Shown here piece after piece: positions 34,769 to 46,381 of a stretch of DNA of 64,000 bases. Both the position numbers and the translations under genes were made by a program. Each line of letters begins with the position of its first letter. The first letter of the stretch is position 1. Source of the stretch: Gamarada debralockiae (lineage: Eukaryota > Ascomycota > Leotiomycetes > Helotiales > Hyphodiscaceae); the NCBI GenBank assembly GCA_002803225.1, contig NXFV01001621.1:35402-99401 (forward strand), given 5' to 3'. The notes under the pieces are model-generated. The model saw only the letters and a list, made by a program, of their open reading frames with translations. It was not told the origin of the DNA and did not search any database.

Positions 34769-36394
34769 GGTAAAGAAAGTTTCTTCGCTGAGGGACCAGA
34801 ATTATTCACGAGGGTTGAAAATCTACTATGATGGACGTCTTAAGCTTCCTTACCTTCTTAATATCTCCTCCAACTAAATAGAGGCATTAGCTCATCCTGT
34901 ATTTCAGTTTTAACACTTAAAGAATTGATCCCTTTACCTAAGATTGTAGCTTCGTAACACAGGTCGAACAAAAAGTTATACTTCGGTTGGTTTATATGGT
35001 GCTTTTAAAACATACTCCATTTGTATGATTTTTTTACCAGTTCCAGGTCAGTTATGGAAAACTACCTGTTTCTAGGTCTTTGCCTTGATTCGGCATGATT
35101 AAGCGGCTTCTTGGTGGACGCGATCACTTCCTTCCGTCCTTGTGCTTACGTCCTCCCAGAGTAGCGACAACCACGCTTTAGGGACTAAAAAAGGTTAGCT
35201 AGGAACTTCATCCATTGGATCAAGACCCTCTTGCCAAATTAAAATGGAGAATGCAAGACAGGCCACTAACTCTCGGTAGACCTGGTAAGCAGCTCCAGAC
35301 TCGTCAAACGTGCCGTTAGGTCCCAAATCCACCAATTCGAAAGATACGGTACCATTTGATCAAACGGCTATGTATTGCCGCGCCGCAACTTAAGCAATCT
35401 ATGCCAAGGAGAATATGACGTCGGAAACTACTGTAACAATGTTTAACACCCGGAAAAATTTTTCTCGCGAGGGACGAATGATGATGAAGTGTCGCTTGAA
35501 AAGGCCCGCAGAGAAGGAAGCAATTAACATTGACATCTTCCAACTTGCGTGTACGTGCGCACTGCAATAGAGCATTGCAAGGTTGAGCGAAATGCCGATA
35601 ATTGGCACGGCCAAACTAATGGACTGCTATTTAATCTTCAGTTTAGTTTATCTAGTTCGGAACTATTAGGAGAAAAGGCATATCAAGGTGTACATATTAT
35701 AATACTGAGTAGGCTCCGTTATATTCGTATAATAGCAGATATTAACCCCTTCTGTATAGTCGTTATTAGACGAAGTATTGCAGAATGACCAGTTTACGAT
35801 ACTATATTCGACGAATATGAGAAAGAATAGTAGGAATCGGGCAAGAACTTGAAGAGCGACGATGAACACTGGATTGAACCTTGCGCCAATCTAGGGCCCA
35901 TTATAAGACGAGCACTAGAGAATGAGCAATAATAGCGACTTCTAAGAAGGTTTTCTGTGAACTGCCTGCACCGCTTGCTTTTTGCAGTCTCTGCAGGAGT
36001 ATTGATTTGTAGATCTTGAATGCTTGTAGTTGGCAAGTTGCTGCAGGGTTCTGAATCCTTCGCGTTATAAATTTAGCCTAAAAATCAGCCATTAGTCAGG
36101 CTTCATTCAGCGTGAATTAGTCCAATAGGAGACGTGGGCACAATCGGATTTTGTGCAGTCTGTTATCACTGAATACTTCCAATTGAAATGGTGTCTAGCA
36201 AGTTCCCAAGACCATAAAGTTACACAAACCACAGCCCATTGGAGCCTAGTACTGCCATGTGCCATCTGTTCTGGAACTGATCTCTCCTCTCTAGAGTAAG
36301 AGGTCATTCCTTTGCCTCACAGAAATCACTGTGCCAAGTTGATACATTCCAATATCCAATACCTAATACATCTCGCCTGGCATCTTTAAGATGG
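34769..36394. other. intergenic, AT-rich, nothing recognised
   Basis: About 1.6 kb without a supported gene. The region 35600-35830 is very AT-rich with degenerate texture, perhaps an old RIP-mutated repeat. Confidence 0.35.
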
Positions 36395-37600
36395 GTTCAA
36401 ATACAACCATCTACGACAGTATTGTCGGGAGATTCGACTCCTTGTGTTAGAGCCTTCAATCGATTTCGACTCCGACATTCGTGCGACCCTTTGCACAGTC
36501 TCTCTCTCCCACAAAATTTTGTACAAGGCTCTCTCGTATGCATGGGGAGATTCAGAACAACGTCGAGCCATCACACTTTCTTAGTTCCCATTTCGAGGTC
36601 ATCGATAATCTCTACTTAGCCTTACTCCACCTTCGATTACCCAGCGTCTTTCGAATTCTCTGGATCGACGCCCTATGCATCAATCAAAAAGATGTAGAAG
36701 AAAGAAATTCACAGGTCCTATTAATGGAATCCATCTATAAGAATTGTACCCGAGGCTTGATATGGCTTGAAGTCACAGACCGAGACACCGACGCCTCGAT
36801 CGATGTGATTGATAACTGGGCTGTCATGGACCATCTATTCGAAAGCTACAACTTCAACCTAAAATATGGCAAAGTTGCAAAAACGCTCACAGAACGAGCT
36901 TGGTAGTCACGCATATGGACTGTGCAAAAGACCATCTTGCCAGACACATTAGAGAGTAATCTGTGGCAAGCATCACTCGTTGTGAAACACGTTTGCCGAC
37001 GCAGCCAGCAATCTGCACTTCCATTTGACGAACAAGTGCTGTGTGAGATTCAATGATAGTGCGAATGAGTGCTCGTGTCCTACGGCGCAATTCATACAGG
37101 CCGTGCAAGCTGTTCGTGATCTCTGAAGTAGGCCGGATCAGAAGCATGATATCTTCTGGTGCGTGAACACCTTTTGGGATCGCCAGGCTACGGATGAGAG
37201 GGATAAAGTGTTTGGGCTTCTGAGTTTAGCATCCCCGGAGTCCAAGGGCAGGGTTAATTATCGAGCAAGTGTCGAGACAGTGTATACTAGCTTGACGATC
37301 AAGCAGATACAGGAGACCTGGTCATTAGGAGTTTTGAGCTTGATCTTTGAGCATGGATCTCTTGATGGAACTCCGTCTTACGGTTTCAGACTGGAGAGTT
37401 CCCGTGAAAGAGTCGACCTGGCAGCAAGGTCTTCTTGCACGCCATCGACTCTACAATGCCAGTAAAGGCCTGTCTCCAAATCCGGATAATCATTGCAGAC
37501 ATCGCTCTCTCGTCTGTTGAAGGCCTCGAGGCCTCGGCGACACTAAGCTTCGCGTTAGCAACGGACGCCAATACGTCCAAACAGGCGACTTACGATAGGC
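36395..37600 (+). pseudogene. HET-domain (heterokaryon incompatibility) gene, broken
   Basis: HET blocks appear in order but in different frames. REIRLLVLEPSIDFDSDI and YKALSYAWGDSEQRRAI come first, then FEVIDNLYLALLHLR with RILWIDALCINQKDVEERNS and MESIYKNCTRGLIWL, then ERAW-stop-SRIWTVQKTILP, then FWDRQATDERDKVFGLLSLA. The stop at 36904-36906 replaces the second Trp of the conserved WWSR(I/V)W motif, so TGG became TAG. A frameshift lies between ITLS and FEVID near 36580, another after 36960, and a third near 37380. No in-frame ATG starts the first block. HET proteins trigger cell death on fusion of unlike individuals; this copy cannot make a whole domain. Confidence 0.8.
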
Positions 37601-38042
37601 TCAGCTAATACGATGGGAAGAGCAACAATGAGCGCGAGAGCTTGGAGTAGAGAAGTCTTCATTTTCGTGACACTATTATCGGAATGTTTATGTTGGTGTG
37701 ATTGAGGATTTTTTATAGTAGACAAACTGATGCCCGAGTTGATCGAGAACAGTTGACCTTTTTTTGGGGACGTACCTATCGGATAGGAGAAAAGTCTGTA
37801 GAATAGAATCTAAGGTGCGAGGAGTGTAAATATAGGGGGAAATGAGGTGTGGAGCCAAAAAGAGGTGCCTTAGGCAGCCTTTCATCTGATAGTACCAGCA
37901 GTAATTATGCCTTCTTCTGTCAGACTTATTCTCCATCGTAGCATGAGTAAGCTCAAGCAGCTAGCTTTAGTGTAAAAATACAAAGTAGATCTTACGATAC
38001 AAGACGTCTGATTGACCGGGGCCTCTTTCATCCCATACAATA
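37601..38042. other. intergenic, nothing recognised
   Basis: Sequence after the HET pseudogene with no supported gene. It leads into the repeat-rich stretch at 38043-38401. Confidence 0.35.
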
Positions 38043-38118
38043 TCGTATTAGGAAGGTTCCTGTCAATGTCTAGGTATTCTGATCTTTATCTGCACTGTCG
38101 TATTAGGAAGGTTCCTGT
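38043..38118. repeat. 21-bp direct repeat, two copies
   Basis: TCGTATTAGGAAGGTTCCTGT occurs at 38043-38063 and again at 38098-38118, 55 bp apart; the following AATGT is also shared. Each copy holds an AGGAAGGTTCCT inverted core. Confidence 0.8.
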
Positions 38119-38248
38119 GAATGTAGGTGGCATTATTCTGTGTGGCGCCATGCATGCGCAAGAGACTGAAGTGTTAGAATAGGAAATAAGCCGTTCTTTA
38201 CGCGTAGAGTTCTGCGGTACTTCGGAATGGGCGAGAGGAGGACATTGG

Positions 38249-38401
38249 AATAACCAACCGCATTTAATAACCAACTGCATTCAATAACCAACTACATTTA
38301 ATAACCAACTACATTTAATAACCAACTGCATTTAATAACCAACTGCATTTAATAACCAACTGCATTTAATAACTAACTGCATTTAATAACTAACTACATT
38401 T
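38249..38401. repeat. 17-bp minisatellite, nine copies
   Basis: Nine head-to-tail copies of AATAACCAACTGCATTT run from 38249 to 38401 without a gap. Copies differ at a few places only: position 8 region (CCAAC or CTAAC), the G/A in TGC/TAC, and C for T at one end. The low divergence suggests recent or maintained expansion. Confidence 0.95.
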
Positions 38402-38601
38402 ACAAAGGCCGATGGTTTTAAAGAATTAAATTACACGATTTGGCAGCCTAAAGGCCCTATAACCCCGCAAGCGTGGTCGTCCTCTGTTTTCTTGCCTAAG
38501 CGATACCCAGCGCTGGCAATGTCTCACCGATGAGGGGATAAGATCTTGCTGCAGCTCCTCTGCTTTTACATACATACTTCCGCCTCGAAGGAAGACATTG
38601 C

Positions 38602-39866
38602 ATGATAGCCAAGCTCAACGAAACCATATTTACCCTAGAATATAGCATCATGGAGACAAGCCCTAAGCTCATCGGGACCTGTGTCCTCTCACAGCAGGTT
38701 TCCGCGAATGCCATTGCCAATGCAGTGCCGACAGTTTTCCAAGTTACAGAGAACTACATCATCATCGCCATGTCAAATGGCGAGATCCAAATATTCGACA
38801 TCCATGGCACGCGCAAGAAGGCTTTATCTAGTTCTCAGGGCGCGGTCTGGGCTCTAGCAGTACAGGGAAATGTGCTTGCAAGCGGAGGCACCGACAACTA
38901 GATTGAGGTCTGGGACCTTGCCACAGGGTTAGTAGCTGCCAATTCTGGAGCAGGGAAGAACGTATATAATGCATCAGCTCTCCCTCACAGCCTATACAGA
39001 ATGGACGTCTAACTCTTTCCCCTGGAATTATAGCGATCACCAGCAAACGCTACAGGGACACACGTCCACTATTCGCTCTCTTGCGATCCTTAGCGATAAG
39101 AAGAGGATCATTTCAGCATCGCGCGATACTACGATTCGTGTCTGGGACGTTGCAAAGGGCAACTGCACCGGCATGTTAACCGCACACACCGGGACGGTGC
39201 GGACTATCGCCGTGTCTAGCGCCGAGGATCTGCTTTTGTCCGGAAGTCATGACGGAACGGCGTCTGTCTGGCGTATCACGGATGATGGACTTGTGTGCCT
39301 TCAGACACTGCGAGGCCATGAGGGGGTTATCTTCTGTGTTACGTTCGTAGGGGATAAAGATTCACAAGTTGTAACCGCTGGCATAGACGCCTCCATTAGG
39401 GTATGGGACCTCGAGGATGGGTAAGTTTCTCTAATTATTTCTCTTCCCCTTAAGTAGCTTCTCTTCTATGGCCATGTAACGCTAAACTTGATGTAGGAAG
39501 TGTCTAGCGATTCTTCAAGGCCATTCAACCGTGGTGAATCAAATGATTGTTGCCGGCTCGAAACTTATCACCTCGGACGCCTCGGGGTGTATCTGTATCT
39601 GGTCAATAGACAACTCGCTGGGGCTGTCTCACCGACTCGAGACGCACCGTTTGAGTGTTATAAGTCTGGACTCGGATAGAAAGAGGATTGTTAGCGGGGG
39701 GGGAGATGGGTCGGTGAGGTTGCGGGACATAGAAAGCGGACAGCTATTAGGGCAATTAGGCGAAGCTACAACTGTGTGGAAGGTGGGCTTTCTAAAAGGT
39801 GGGAGAATAGCTTTAGTAGTCTACCGCGAGGGAACAGTGATGATGGAGATCTGGCATGTCGAGTAA
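38602..39866 (+). pseudogene. WD40-repeat protein gene, interrupted
   Basis: WD40 repeats are evident. The first open part (38602-38901) reads SNGEIQIFDIHGTRK and LAVQGNVLASGGTDN, then hits TAG at 38899-38901 directly before IEVWDLATG. After a disturbed stretch come HQQTLQGHTSTIRSLAI, SASRDTTIRVWDVAKG, GSHDGTASVWRI, LRGHEGVIFCV and GIDASIRVWDLEDG (to 39420). An intron-like gap (39421-39494, GTAAGT) leads to CLAILQGHSTVVNQM and GGGDGSVRLRDIESG, ending at 39866. The order and spacing resemble F-box/WD40 proteins of the Cdc4 type, but no F-box was found upstream. The single stop sits inside a canonical blade, so the gene is probably dead. Confidence 0.65.
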
Positions 39867-40485
39867 GGATAGAGATCAATCGTAACGGCTATGACGGAAC
39901 TAGCGAATCCTCAAAGACTAGGTTATCCTTAGGTTTTCCAGAGAATTTGGGCGGGTCTAGTATCTTAGCTGATCTCTTTGACTAGCCAGCGTCGCTCGGT
40001 ATATCCTGGCGCTGTTGTCGTAGGAGCAGGCCTTCAATAGTTGCTTCCTGGCGCTGGATCTCGGTCTTGCTCTTCTTGTACTAGTGTAATAGGAGTACAA
40101 GGACCCTATAGACGCGGACTACAGATTACGGTCTTACAGAAGTCCTGAAGTGGCGGTTCACTTGAGTGGAAGCACTCTGCAAGCGGCGAATGGAGAAATG
40201 ACTGAAACTTTCTACAGTTCTGATGGCTCACTCCTGGATTATGGGGAGATCAAGCCTAGTGGTGAAGAAATGGAAGCTACTATTCCCAGCAGAGGTGACG
40301 ATGAAAATGCACAAAAAGAAAATAGGGCTTCGGTGGAAACTTTGCAAGTTGATGAGTCTGCTCACTCGTCTCAAGAGATGTGGAATATCTGCCAAACGTG
40401 GAGATGGAAGATTAGTGGGATACTTTCATAGAAGACTTCTTCAGTTTTATGACATTTATCAACTAGAGAGGTCATGCGTATCTTC
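39867..40485 (+). other. possible coding fragment between WD40 and crotonase genes
   Basis: A plus-strand frame (about 40141-40431) encodes an acidic, hydrophilic stretch including ETFYSSDGSLLDYGEIKPSG, ending at 40431. It might be a decayed last exon of a neighbour. No family was recognised. Confidence 0.2.
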
Positions 40486-41451
40486 TCAAAGCTTACTAGG
40501 AACCCACTTAGGCTTTCTCTTCTCTACAAAACTCCTCACACCCTCCTTCATATTCTCTCCCTTATCCATCCTTGAATACCAATTCTCAGCAATCAATCTG
40601 GTACCTTCCTCAGCACCCACACCCTCCCAACCCATCTTGATACCCTCCCTCGACACAATAACACTATCCGGACTATTCGCAACAATCAACTCCGCCATTT
40701 TAATCGCCTCCTCGACACCCTTCCCCCTCCCCACAACCTTATTAACCAATCCCCACTCCTTCGCCTCCTCAGCACTCACTGTTCGCCCCGTAAGAGCCAT
40801 CTCCATAGCCCTTTGCTTCCCAACCGTCCTCACCAATCTCGTCAACGCCCCCGCCAGCGCAACAACACCAATCTTAACCTCCGGCAATCCAAACGTAGCA
40901 TGTTCCTCCGCAATCACCATATCCGCATTAACGATCATTTCACACCCGCCTCCAAAACATATCCCATTAACCGCACAAATAATCGGTTTCTTGCCTCCCC
41001 TCCTACTCAGCGCCCCAAATCCGGATGGCGGCATAGATCTTTGCTCTTGTTCCCTAGACAGTTTCTTTCCACTTTGTTTCGCTGCATCGGGTCGGTTCGC
41101 ATTGTCCCATTCCTTCAGATCTGCGCCAGCGCAGAAGGCGCGGCCTTTGCCGGTCAGGATTCCACAGCGGAGAGTGGGCTCGTTGTCCATCCATTTGTAC
41201 AACGCGTCGAGCTCGTAGTGCCCTTGTGTGTTTATGCAGTTGAGTGAGGGGACGCGGTTTAGTGTTACGAGGAGGATTGAGGGTGTTGGGAAGGAGATTA
41301 TGCTGTCTTGAACGGAGGGTGGAGGTGTGCTGAATTGTGGTTGCGACATCGCGGCTGCGCGGCGGGAGGGGGTTTGGAAGACGAGGACTGGACAGGGTGT
41401 GCGAGAGAGGATGTAATTCTTGAATCGTGGCTCGGAGAGATTTGCAGACAT
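40486..41451 (-). CDS. enoyl-CoA hydratase/isomerase family (crotonase) with C-terminal SKL
   Basis: Single exon, 321 residues from the ATG at 41451. Crotonase features: oxyanion-hole blocks GRAFCAGADLKE (about 103-114) and GICFGGGCEM (163-172), and the catalytic-region FGLPEVKIGV with Glu191. The protein ends WVPSKL, a canonical peroxisomal targeting signal (PTS1), so fatty-acid beta-oxidation in peroxisomes is likely. The first 34 residues (basic, with SRTPC and SRRAAA, no acidic run) precede a second Met at residue 35 (41349) and could act as a mitochondrial presequence. Use of the two starts could give mitochondrial and peroxisomal forms. Specific substrate unknown. Intact, although its neighbours on both sides are pseudogenes. 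Confidence 0.9.
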   Translation of the reverse strand: MSANLSEPRFKNYILSRTPCPVLVFQTPSRRAAAMSQPQFSTPPPSVQDSIISFPTPSILLVTLNRVPSLNCINTQGHYELDALYKWMDNEPTLRCGILTGKGRAFCAGADLKEWDNANRPDAAKQSGKKLSREQEQRSMPPSGFGALSRRGGKKPIICAVNGICFGGGCEMIVNADMVIAEEHATFGLPEVKIGVVALAGALTRLVRTVGKQRAMEMALTGRTVSAEEAKEWGLVNKVVGRGKGVEEAIKMAELIVANSPDSVIVSREGIKMGWEGVGAEEGTRLIAENWYSRMDKGENMKEGVRSFVEKRKPKWVPSKL

Positions 41452-41838
41452 GCAGGTCGAGAAAGTTGGAGGTTTGAAGATGGGTTGTGGTGTTTGGAGC
41501 TCTGAGAAAGTTCGAGATCTTATCGGATGTCGAAACTGCGGGGGAGCCGAGGTCTCGGTTGTTCCCTAATTAGTCAAATCCGGGGAAAGGGGCTCAGGGG
41601 ACGAAAGCATGATGGCTTCTTCCCTTCGTACGGATCAAAAAGTTAAGTTTCTGATATCATAGAATATTTATCTCCTCTGATCGATAATCAGCGTTTCATC
41701 TTCTAGTCTCGAGCATTGCGCTAACGTTATTGGTGGGCACACCACTTTGACGGTGAAACTTATAAGTTCTTCTGCCTGGACATTTTGAGTCGCAGAATTG
41801 AACAAGGGTTTCCATCTCACAAACTCATATTTTGGTAA
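41452..41838. other. intergenic between crotonase and F-box pseudogene
   Basis: No gene was seen. It holds the upstream region of the crotonase gene (minus strand) and the 3' side of the F-box pseudogene. Confidence 0.35.
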
Positions 41839-42730
41839 TCACTCAACTGAATGAAGCGGTTGCTCCCCTCCCTTCCCATGATCCCCTCTCCTCATTTGGC
41901 AGGCTTTCGGAGAAAAGCAAGCCACAGTCTGGTTCCTCTGAGGCTCCTTTGTTTTGCTACTGAAATGTTTGTGCATCATTCCCCCATTCTTCCTCTTCCA
42001 CCTCGATTCGTCCGGAGACATATAGATCAACGTAACGCCGTCCTTCTCCATATGTCTCTGAATCATTTCCTTCTTTCTCGGGTTTCGGCCTTCGATGGCT
42101 TCAGCATCCTCCTCCATATCGAACATGTTCCGTTGAATTCCAAAGTGCTTACAAATATTACAGAACTCAGCAATAACATAATCGTAGAGAATCCACATTC
42201 TCATCCCCCGGTCATTCCCAAACTCACAGACTTCTTCAGTCTTAAACCAGAGGCTGTCATTATCCCGTGCATACGCTAACTTCAGCGTATTGGCAGGTGG
42301 CCCGGTGACAAACATTCGTCTCCGCCTTGCTTCCACTCGAGTATAGGCATCCAATCGCCCTCTAAAGTTACTTTGATATACTTGTCTAGGAGGCGGAATG
42401 GGTACGATTTATAGGGTCGTAAAAGGGTTATATTCGATGTGATGTCGTTTTCGTTGATATCATGGCGTCTACTGGCACGAACATCCGCGAACCATGGTGT
42501 AAATTTCTCTGCTAGTAGGGGTTTCTTGATCAACCGGGCTTCGTGGACTGGGGAAAGCTTGATAGATGCAAAGAATAGACGCTGCTGCGGAGTGGGAGAG
42601 TCAATAATTATACTCCAAGATCGACGATACGATTGGCGTTGACGAGGAGGTCTTGCATAGATAGGTTCTCGAGAATGCCTTCGAGAAGTTTGGGAGTCGA
42701 AAAGAGAGCGCTAACTACTATATCTACCAT
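41839..42730 (-). pseudogene. F-box-like protein gene with two frameshifts
   Basis: The ATG at 42730 starts with SALFSTPKLLEGILENLSMQ and DLLVNA, an F-box opening (LLxxILxxLxxxDLL). One base is then out of frame; the protein-like reading continues SYRRSWSIIIDSPTPQQRLF and NITLLRPYKSYPFRLLDKYI to about 42290. A second shift near 42300 leads into KLAYARDNDSLWFKTEEVCE and a basic C-terminus ending at 41839. The Trp-x-x-x-I...SPxxQQxLFF layout is usual in fungal F-box hypothetical proteins that feed substrates to SCF ubiquitin ligases. With two shifts it cannot be translated whole, unless both are assembly errors. Confidence 0.6.
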
Positions 42731-43246
42731 CTCTCTTGAGGGAGAGGTTGTGCATGATAGAAATGAAGTAGTTCTAGATCAAGGGAGCATTTGGGGTTTG
42801 TCGGGCTCCTTGCTTTAATCGATGCACGTTGTGACGGTTTGGGCAGGGTCAACTGGGCAGGGCCATATGAAACGACGCTAGGGCTGGCCGAAGGGTACAA
42901 AGGGTCATCGGATCCTCACATTCTCTCCTTTCTTCCCTAGCTTAGTATTTTCCAATATACCGTGATCTTTGAACTCCGCGCTTCAGACCTTTGCATCGAT
43001 CCCGCCGTCACACACGTGACTCGCTTGATCCCTTACTTCCCCTCGGGCAGTCACTTTGGGAATGAAAGCAGTCCGAAGAGCATTTTGAAGAGTAAATTTC
43101 CTACATGTAATTCGGTCTCAATATACGCTAGCGACTAAATCGAAATATCAAATGGTACTATGTAGCTCCATGGTACACAGCACGGCAAAGATATTAGCTA
43201 CATCTTGGAAACACTTGCCATGTTGACTTCTCGACCAAGTCTTCAA
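42731..43246. other. intergenic, nothing recognised
   Basis: Between the F-box pseudogene (start at 42730) and the 3' end of the permease gene. No gene or repeat was seen. Confidence 0.35.
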
Positions 43247-45237
43247 TTACGGCGCATTCAGATTTAGAGGCGACTGACATGAGAATGCATTGATCTGCGG
43301 GTTTTTGAACGCATCAATCAACGATTCACAGGCAGCGTAGGCTCCCAGACCCGAGACAGCCAACGCACCTCCGGCGTAGATGAAATGCCAAACGTTGAGA
43401 TACCAGCGCTTCGCAAAGAAGCCTCGGATCCATCTTTTAACACCACGGTCATGATAGGTTACTTGTCCCGTCGCAGGATCGAAGCCCTCGCCTGGCTGCA
43501 TGGCATTTCGCTGAATCAAGTATCCAAAGGCGAGTATTGGCGGGAACGAGTATGTGAACTGCACAAAGCAGATAGCGGCGGTCATGTTCGTGAGACCGAA
43601 GAAGTCGGGAATGGAAGCGGCGAGGATGAAGGCTATGATCCAGTAGAAGGGCACGATGCAAGCCCACAGGATCCTACCCTTCTTCGTGAGGAGAGATGGC
43701 GCGTTGAAGAATTCCATGAAGACATTGTTGTAGAGAACCTTGATGCCGATGTTGCCGTAGAGTGTAGCTGCAATCAGACCGCTGGTCACTGCGAGCATAT
43801 TTCCGACAACTTGCCATCCATATGGAGAGACGCCTTGGTACGCAAGCTGTGGAGAAATGTCAGCGATGGGTACTTCTAAGTGGCAGAATCCGATCATGAA
43901 TGGAACATGATGTTAGTGAGGAACTCACCTGGTACGAGTATTGCCCCTGCCAGTAGTACACGTAGCAGCCATAAACCATGTAGCAAGTATAGATGAAGAA
44001 CTGAGCTCCCCACATGGCCTTTAGGAAGTCTCGCGGTCGTTTCATTTCGGCCATGAACTCCACAAACAGTTGGGCACCAGCGTACGCGTAAACTCCCTGC
44101 ATCAGACCATTGATCCCACCAATGATGCTGTTCGGATTCGGAAGCCCATTGTAGTGTATGACGGGTGGGTAGACGCCATCGACTGGTGTGATGGAAGTCG
44201 GGTCAGCCGCAGATCCAGCAGACCCAAGGACCGAGATCGCATAGTTTGGAGGACTGTGGGCCATGACTCCCATGGTGATGAACATTATCAAAAGATTGAT
44301 GAACACAGCAGCATTTGCCAATATGCCAAACTTCTGAAGTGTTCGAATTTGGCCAAGGAAGAAACCAGCCAAGGCCCACAGCAGACAGCACACAGCGTAG
44401 CAAAGCTTGAATTTTGAGACTTGTGACAGTGCTTGGCCATTGCTGATGACGATATTGCCTACACTGAGTAGCAATTGCAGACTCTGTAGAAAGTTGACAA
44501 CATATCGAGGGACTCTACCGTAGATACGAAAAGCAAGATCTGCATAATTCTTGCACGGATATTCGTAGGAATCGAGGCCCAGAAGCAGGTCCAGAGGAGC
44601 CAGCCAGAACTAGTTGACGTTAGGAGGACTTCTTCTATTCAATAAACTCTCACTTACTATCCTGCCATGGCTCCGAAGACAGTGAAGAGCGCAATTCCGG
44701 GACCCCATCCCAAGGTTCCCATTGAAAATCTGCCAAGATGAGCAAGTTTACTGAGATCCGTCTGATGATGACCTACCCAATTCCAAATGGGCCAAGAATA
44801 TCGGTAGTGATGAGGTAGAAGCATGCCGCTCCCGAAGCTGTTCTCATCGCGCGAGACGCGTTTGTCCATCCTGCATCGGTAATGGCGATTCTATGAGATC
44901 GTTGTGGTGCTTCCTCCGGCCCTTCTTTTTTCTCGTCCCCAACTGTTGGAGAATCCGAGCCTCGAGGGCTCGCGGAGATAGGTTTCACGCCTTTGTCCGA
45001 TTTCGTAGGAAATATAACTTGCAAGATCCCCGTGGATGGTTGTTCCGTTTTGGCAGCTTCGAGCTCTTCGGCTCGGGTCCGTTCTGCGTAGTATCGGTAC
45101 TCCTCAAACGTGACGGATGGATCATGGAGTAGTCGACTGACAGGAGAGTTTGGGCCGTCCTCGTCGCGTATGACGGTTTCACTCATTCGAGGGTCACCGC
45201 CATCCGCTGCAATTGCCGGGATCATTCCACTGGCCAT
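43247..45237 (-). pseudogene. neutral amino-acid permease (AAAP family, Mtr-like) with one frameshift
   Basis: Four exons are clear: 45237..44777, 44729..44658, 44609..43929 and 43846..43247 (introns 47, 48 and 82 bp). The product is a plasma-membrane amino-acid/H+ transporter of about 605 residues, with a 150-residue cytosolic N-terminus and then membrane spans. It follows the Mtr-type pattern closely: GWGPGIALFTVFGAMAGY, SGWLLW, LDSYEYPCKNYADLAFRIYG, ISNGQALSQVSKFKLCYAVC, YNGLPNPNSIIGGINGLMQG and AGAQLFVEFMAEMKRPRDF. In exon 3, after SGWLLW, the frame is broken by one missing base at 44591-44593. Adding one G to the GG run would restore 'WD(L)LLGLDSYEYP', which is where relatives have WD. 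All else is open. It may be a functional gene with an assembly error or a very recent null. Confidence 0.8.
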
Positions 45238-46381
45238 CGTGGGAATACTTTAGTACTGTATGCGGGGAGAGAAGTAGCTGCAAGGGATTTAAGAGCTTTC
45301 CCCAGATTTGCGACGAAATAGAAACTATTCCAAACAGAAAAAAATATCAAGAACAAGGAGAAAGGTGGATAGGAGAGGGAGCACAAGTATTAAAGAAAGG
45401 AAAATACAACATTACCGAGGCAGCGGATCAGTTACGCTCCACTCGCAAAAGTTGCAAAATAGGTAGGAGCCGCAACCCGGCGGCTTAAACAGATAAAGAA
45501 GGTCATGACATATAAGCTTTTGGATTGGTTGAACCTTTGGCCAGGGAATGCAAGGTGCCGCGGTTAATTTTGCCTTTGCGAATGACATGACGGCATTCTA
45601 TCAAGGTAGCGCCTCCAAAATGCAGATCGGGCCTATTAGGTAGCTGATCGGCATTCGGAGTTGATCTTGTGCAACCAAAGTTTCCGCTACCCCACCAACG
45701 GACCCCGTGCGCCAGTACCGCGAGCAGGGGTTTTTGGGGCTTTGAGACCTTTGTTCTGTCGTCTCAGCCATAGCCATGATATCAGCGAATTTCTCCTACT
45801 TCGCATTTTTTGTACGGGGCGGAATGCAAGGAAGACTCGTCGAATTTTATCAAATGTCACCAATTCTCCAATCCGGGTAGTGCCTCCTGCTGCTCTGTCG
45901 TATTTGTCACGTTGAGTAATGCCCGAGTTATCTTCCAAATGAAGTCATATATCCGGCCAATTTGACCCATTTTGGCCCACCTCCACTTCATTGCAATACC
46001 GCACCTTCCTCTTACAGCAAATCTCCCAACCGCAATGACCATTTTTTACGAAGTATAAATACTGTGCCTTCCTTATCCATAATTCGATACTAGCTCTATG
46101 AGGGATTTACAAAGAAGAGGGCGTGTGAGGTCGTCAGCAAGTGGATTCAAACACTTCCGACGGTATCCGAAAGCTTCACTAAAGAAGATGCCCAACTGCT
46201 AGAGACCTACTTGCACGTCGAAATTGCCCAAAGAGACACTTTAAGTTCGAGGGAGGCAAGAACTGATAGTCACGTGACATTTTGACCATCCCGTCCGAGC
46301 CAGAGCAAGTATCAGAACCTCGTCTGGACGATCCAGTACTTGGACGACTCTTTGTAGTTGAGTGGTTTGAACGAAATTGCG
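45238..46381. other. intergenic, promoter side of the permease
   Basis: No supported gene in 1.1 kb. The stretch contains AT-rich patches (45330-45440) and the 3' side of the FAD-oxidase pseudogene. Confidence 0.35.

Noticed and set aside
40223..41218. 331-codon plus-strand open frame
   Set aside because: It is antisense to the crotonase gene, whose motifs and SKL end are clear on the other strand. The plus reading is Ser/Pro/Leu-rich with no family block.
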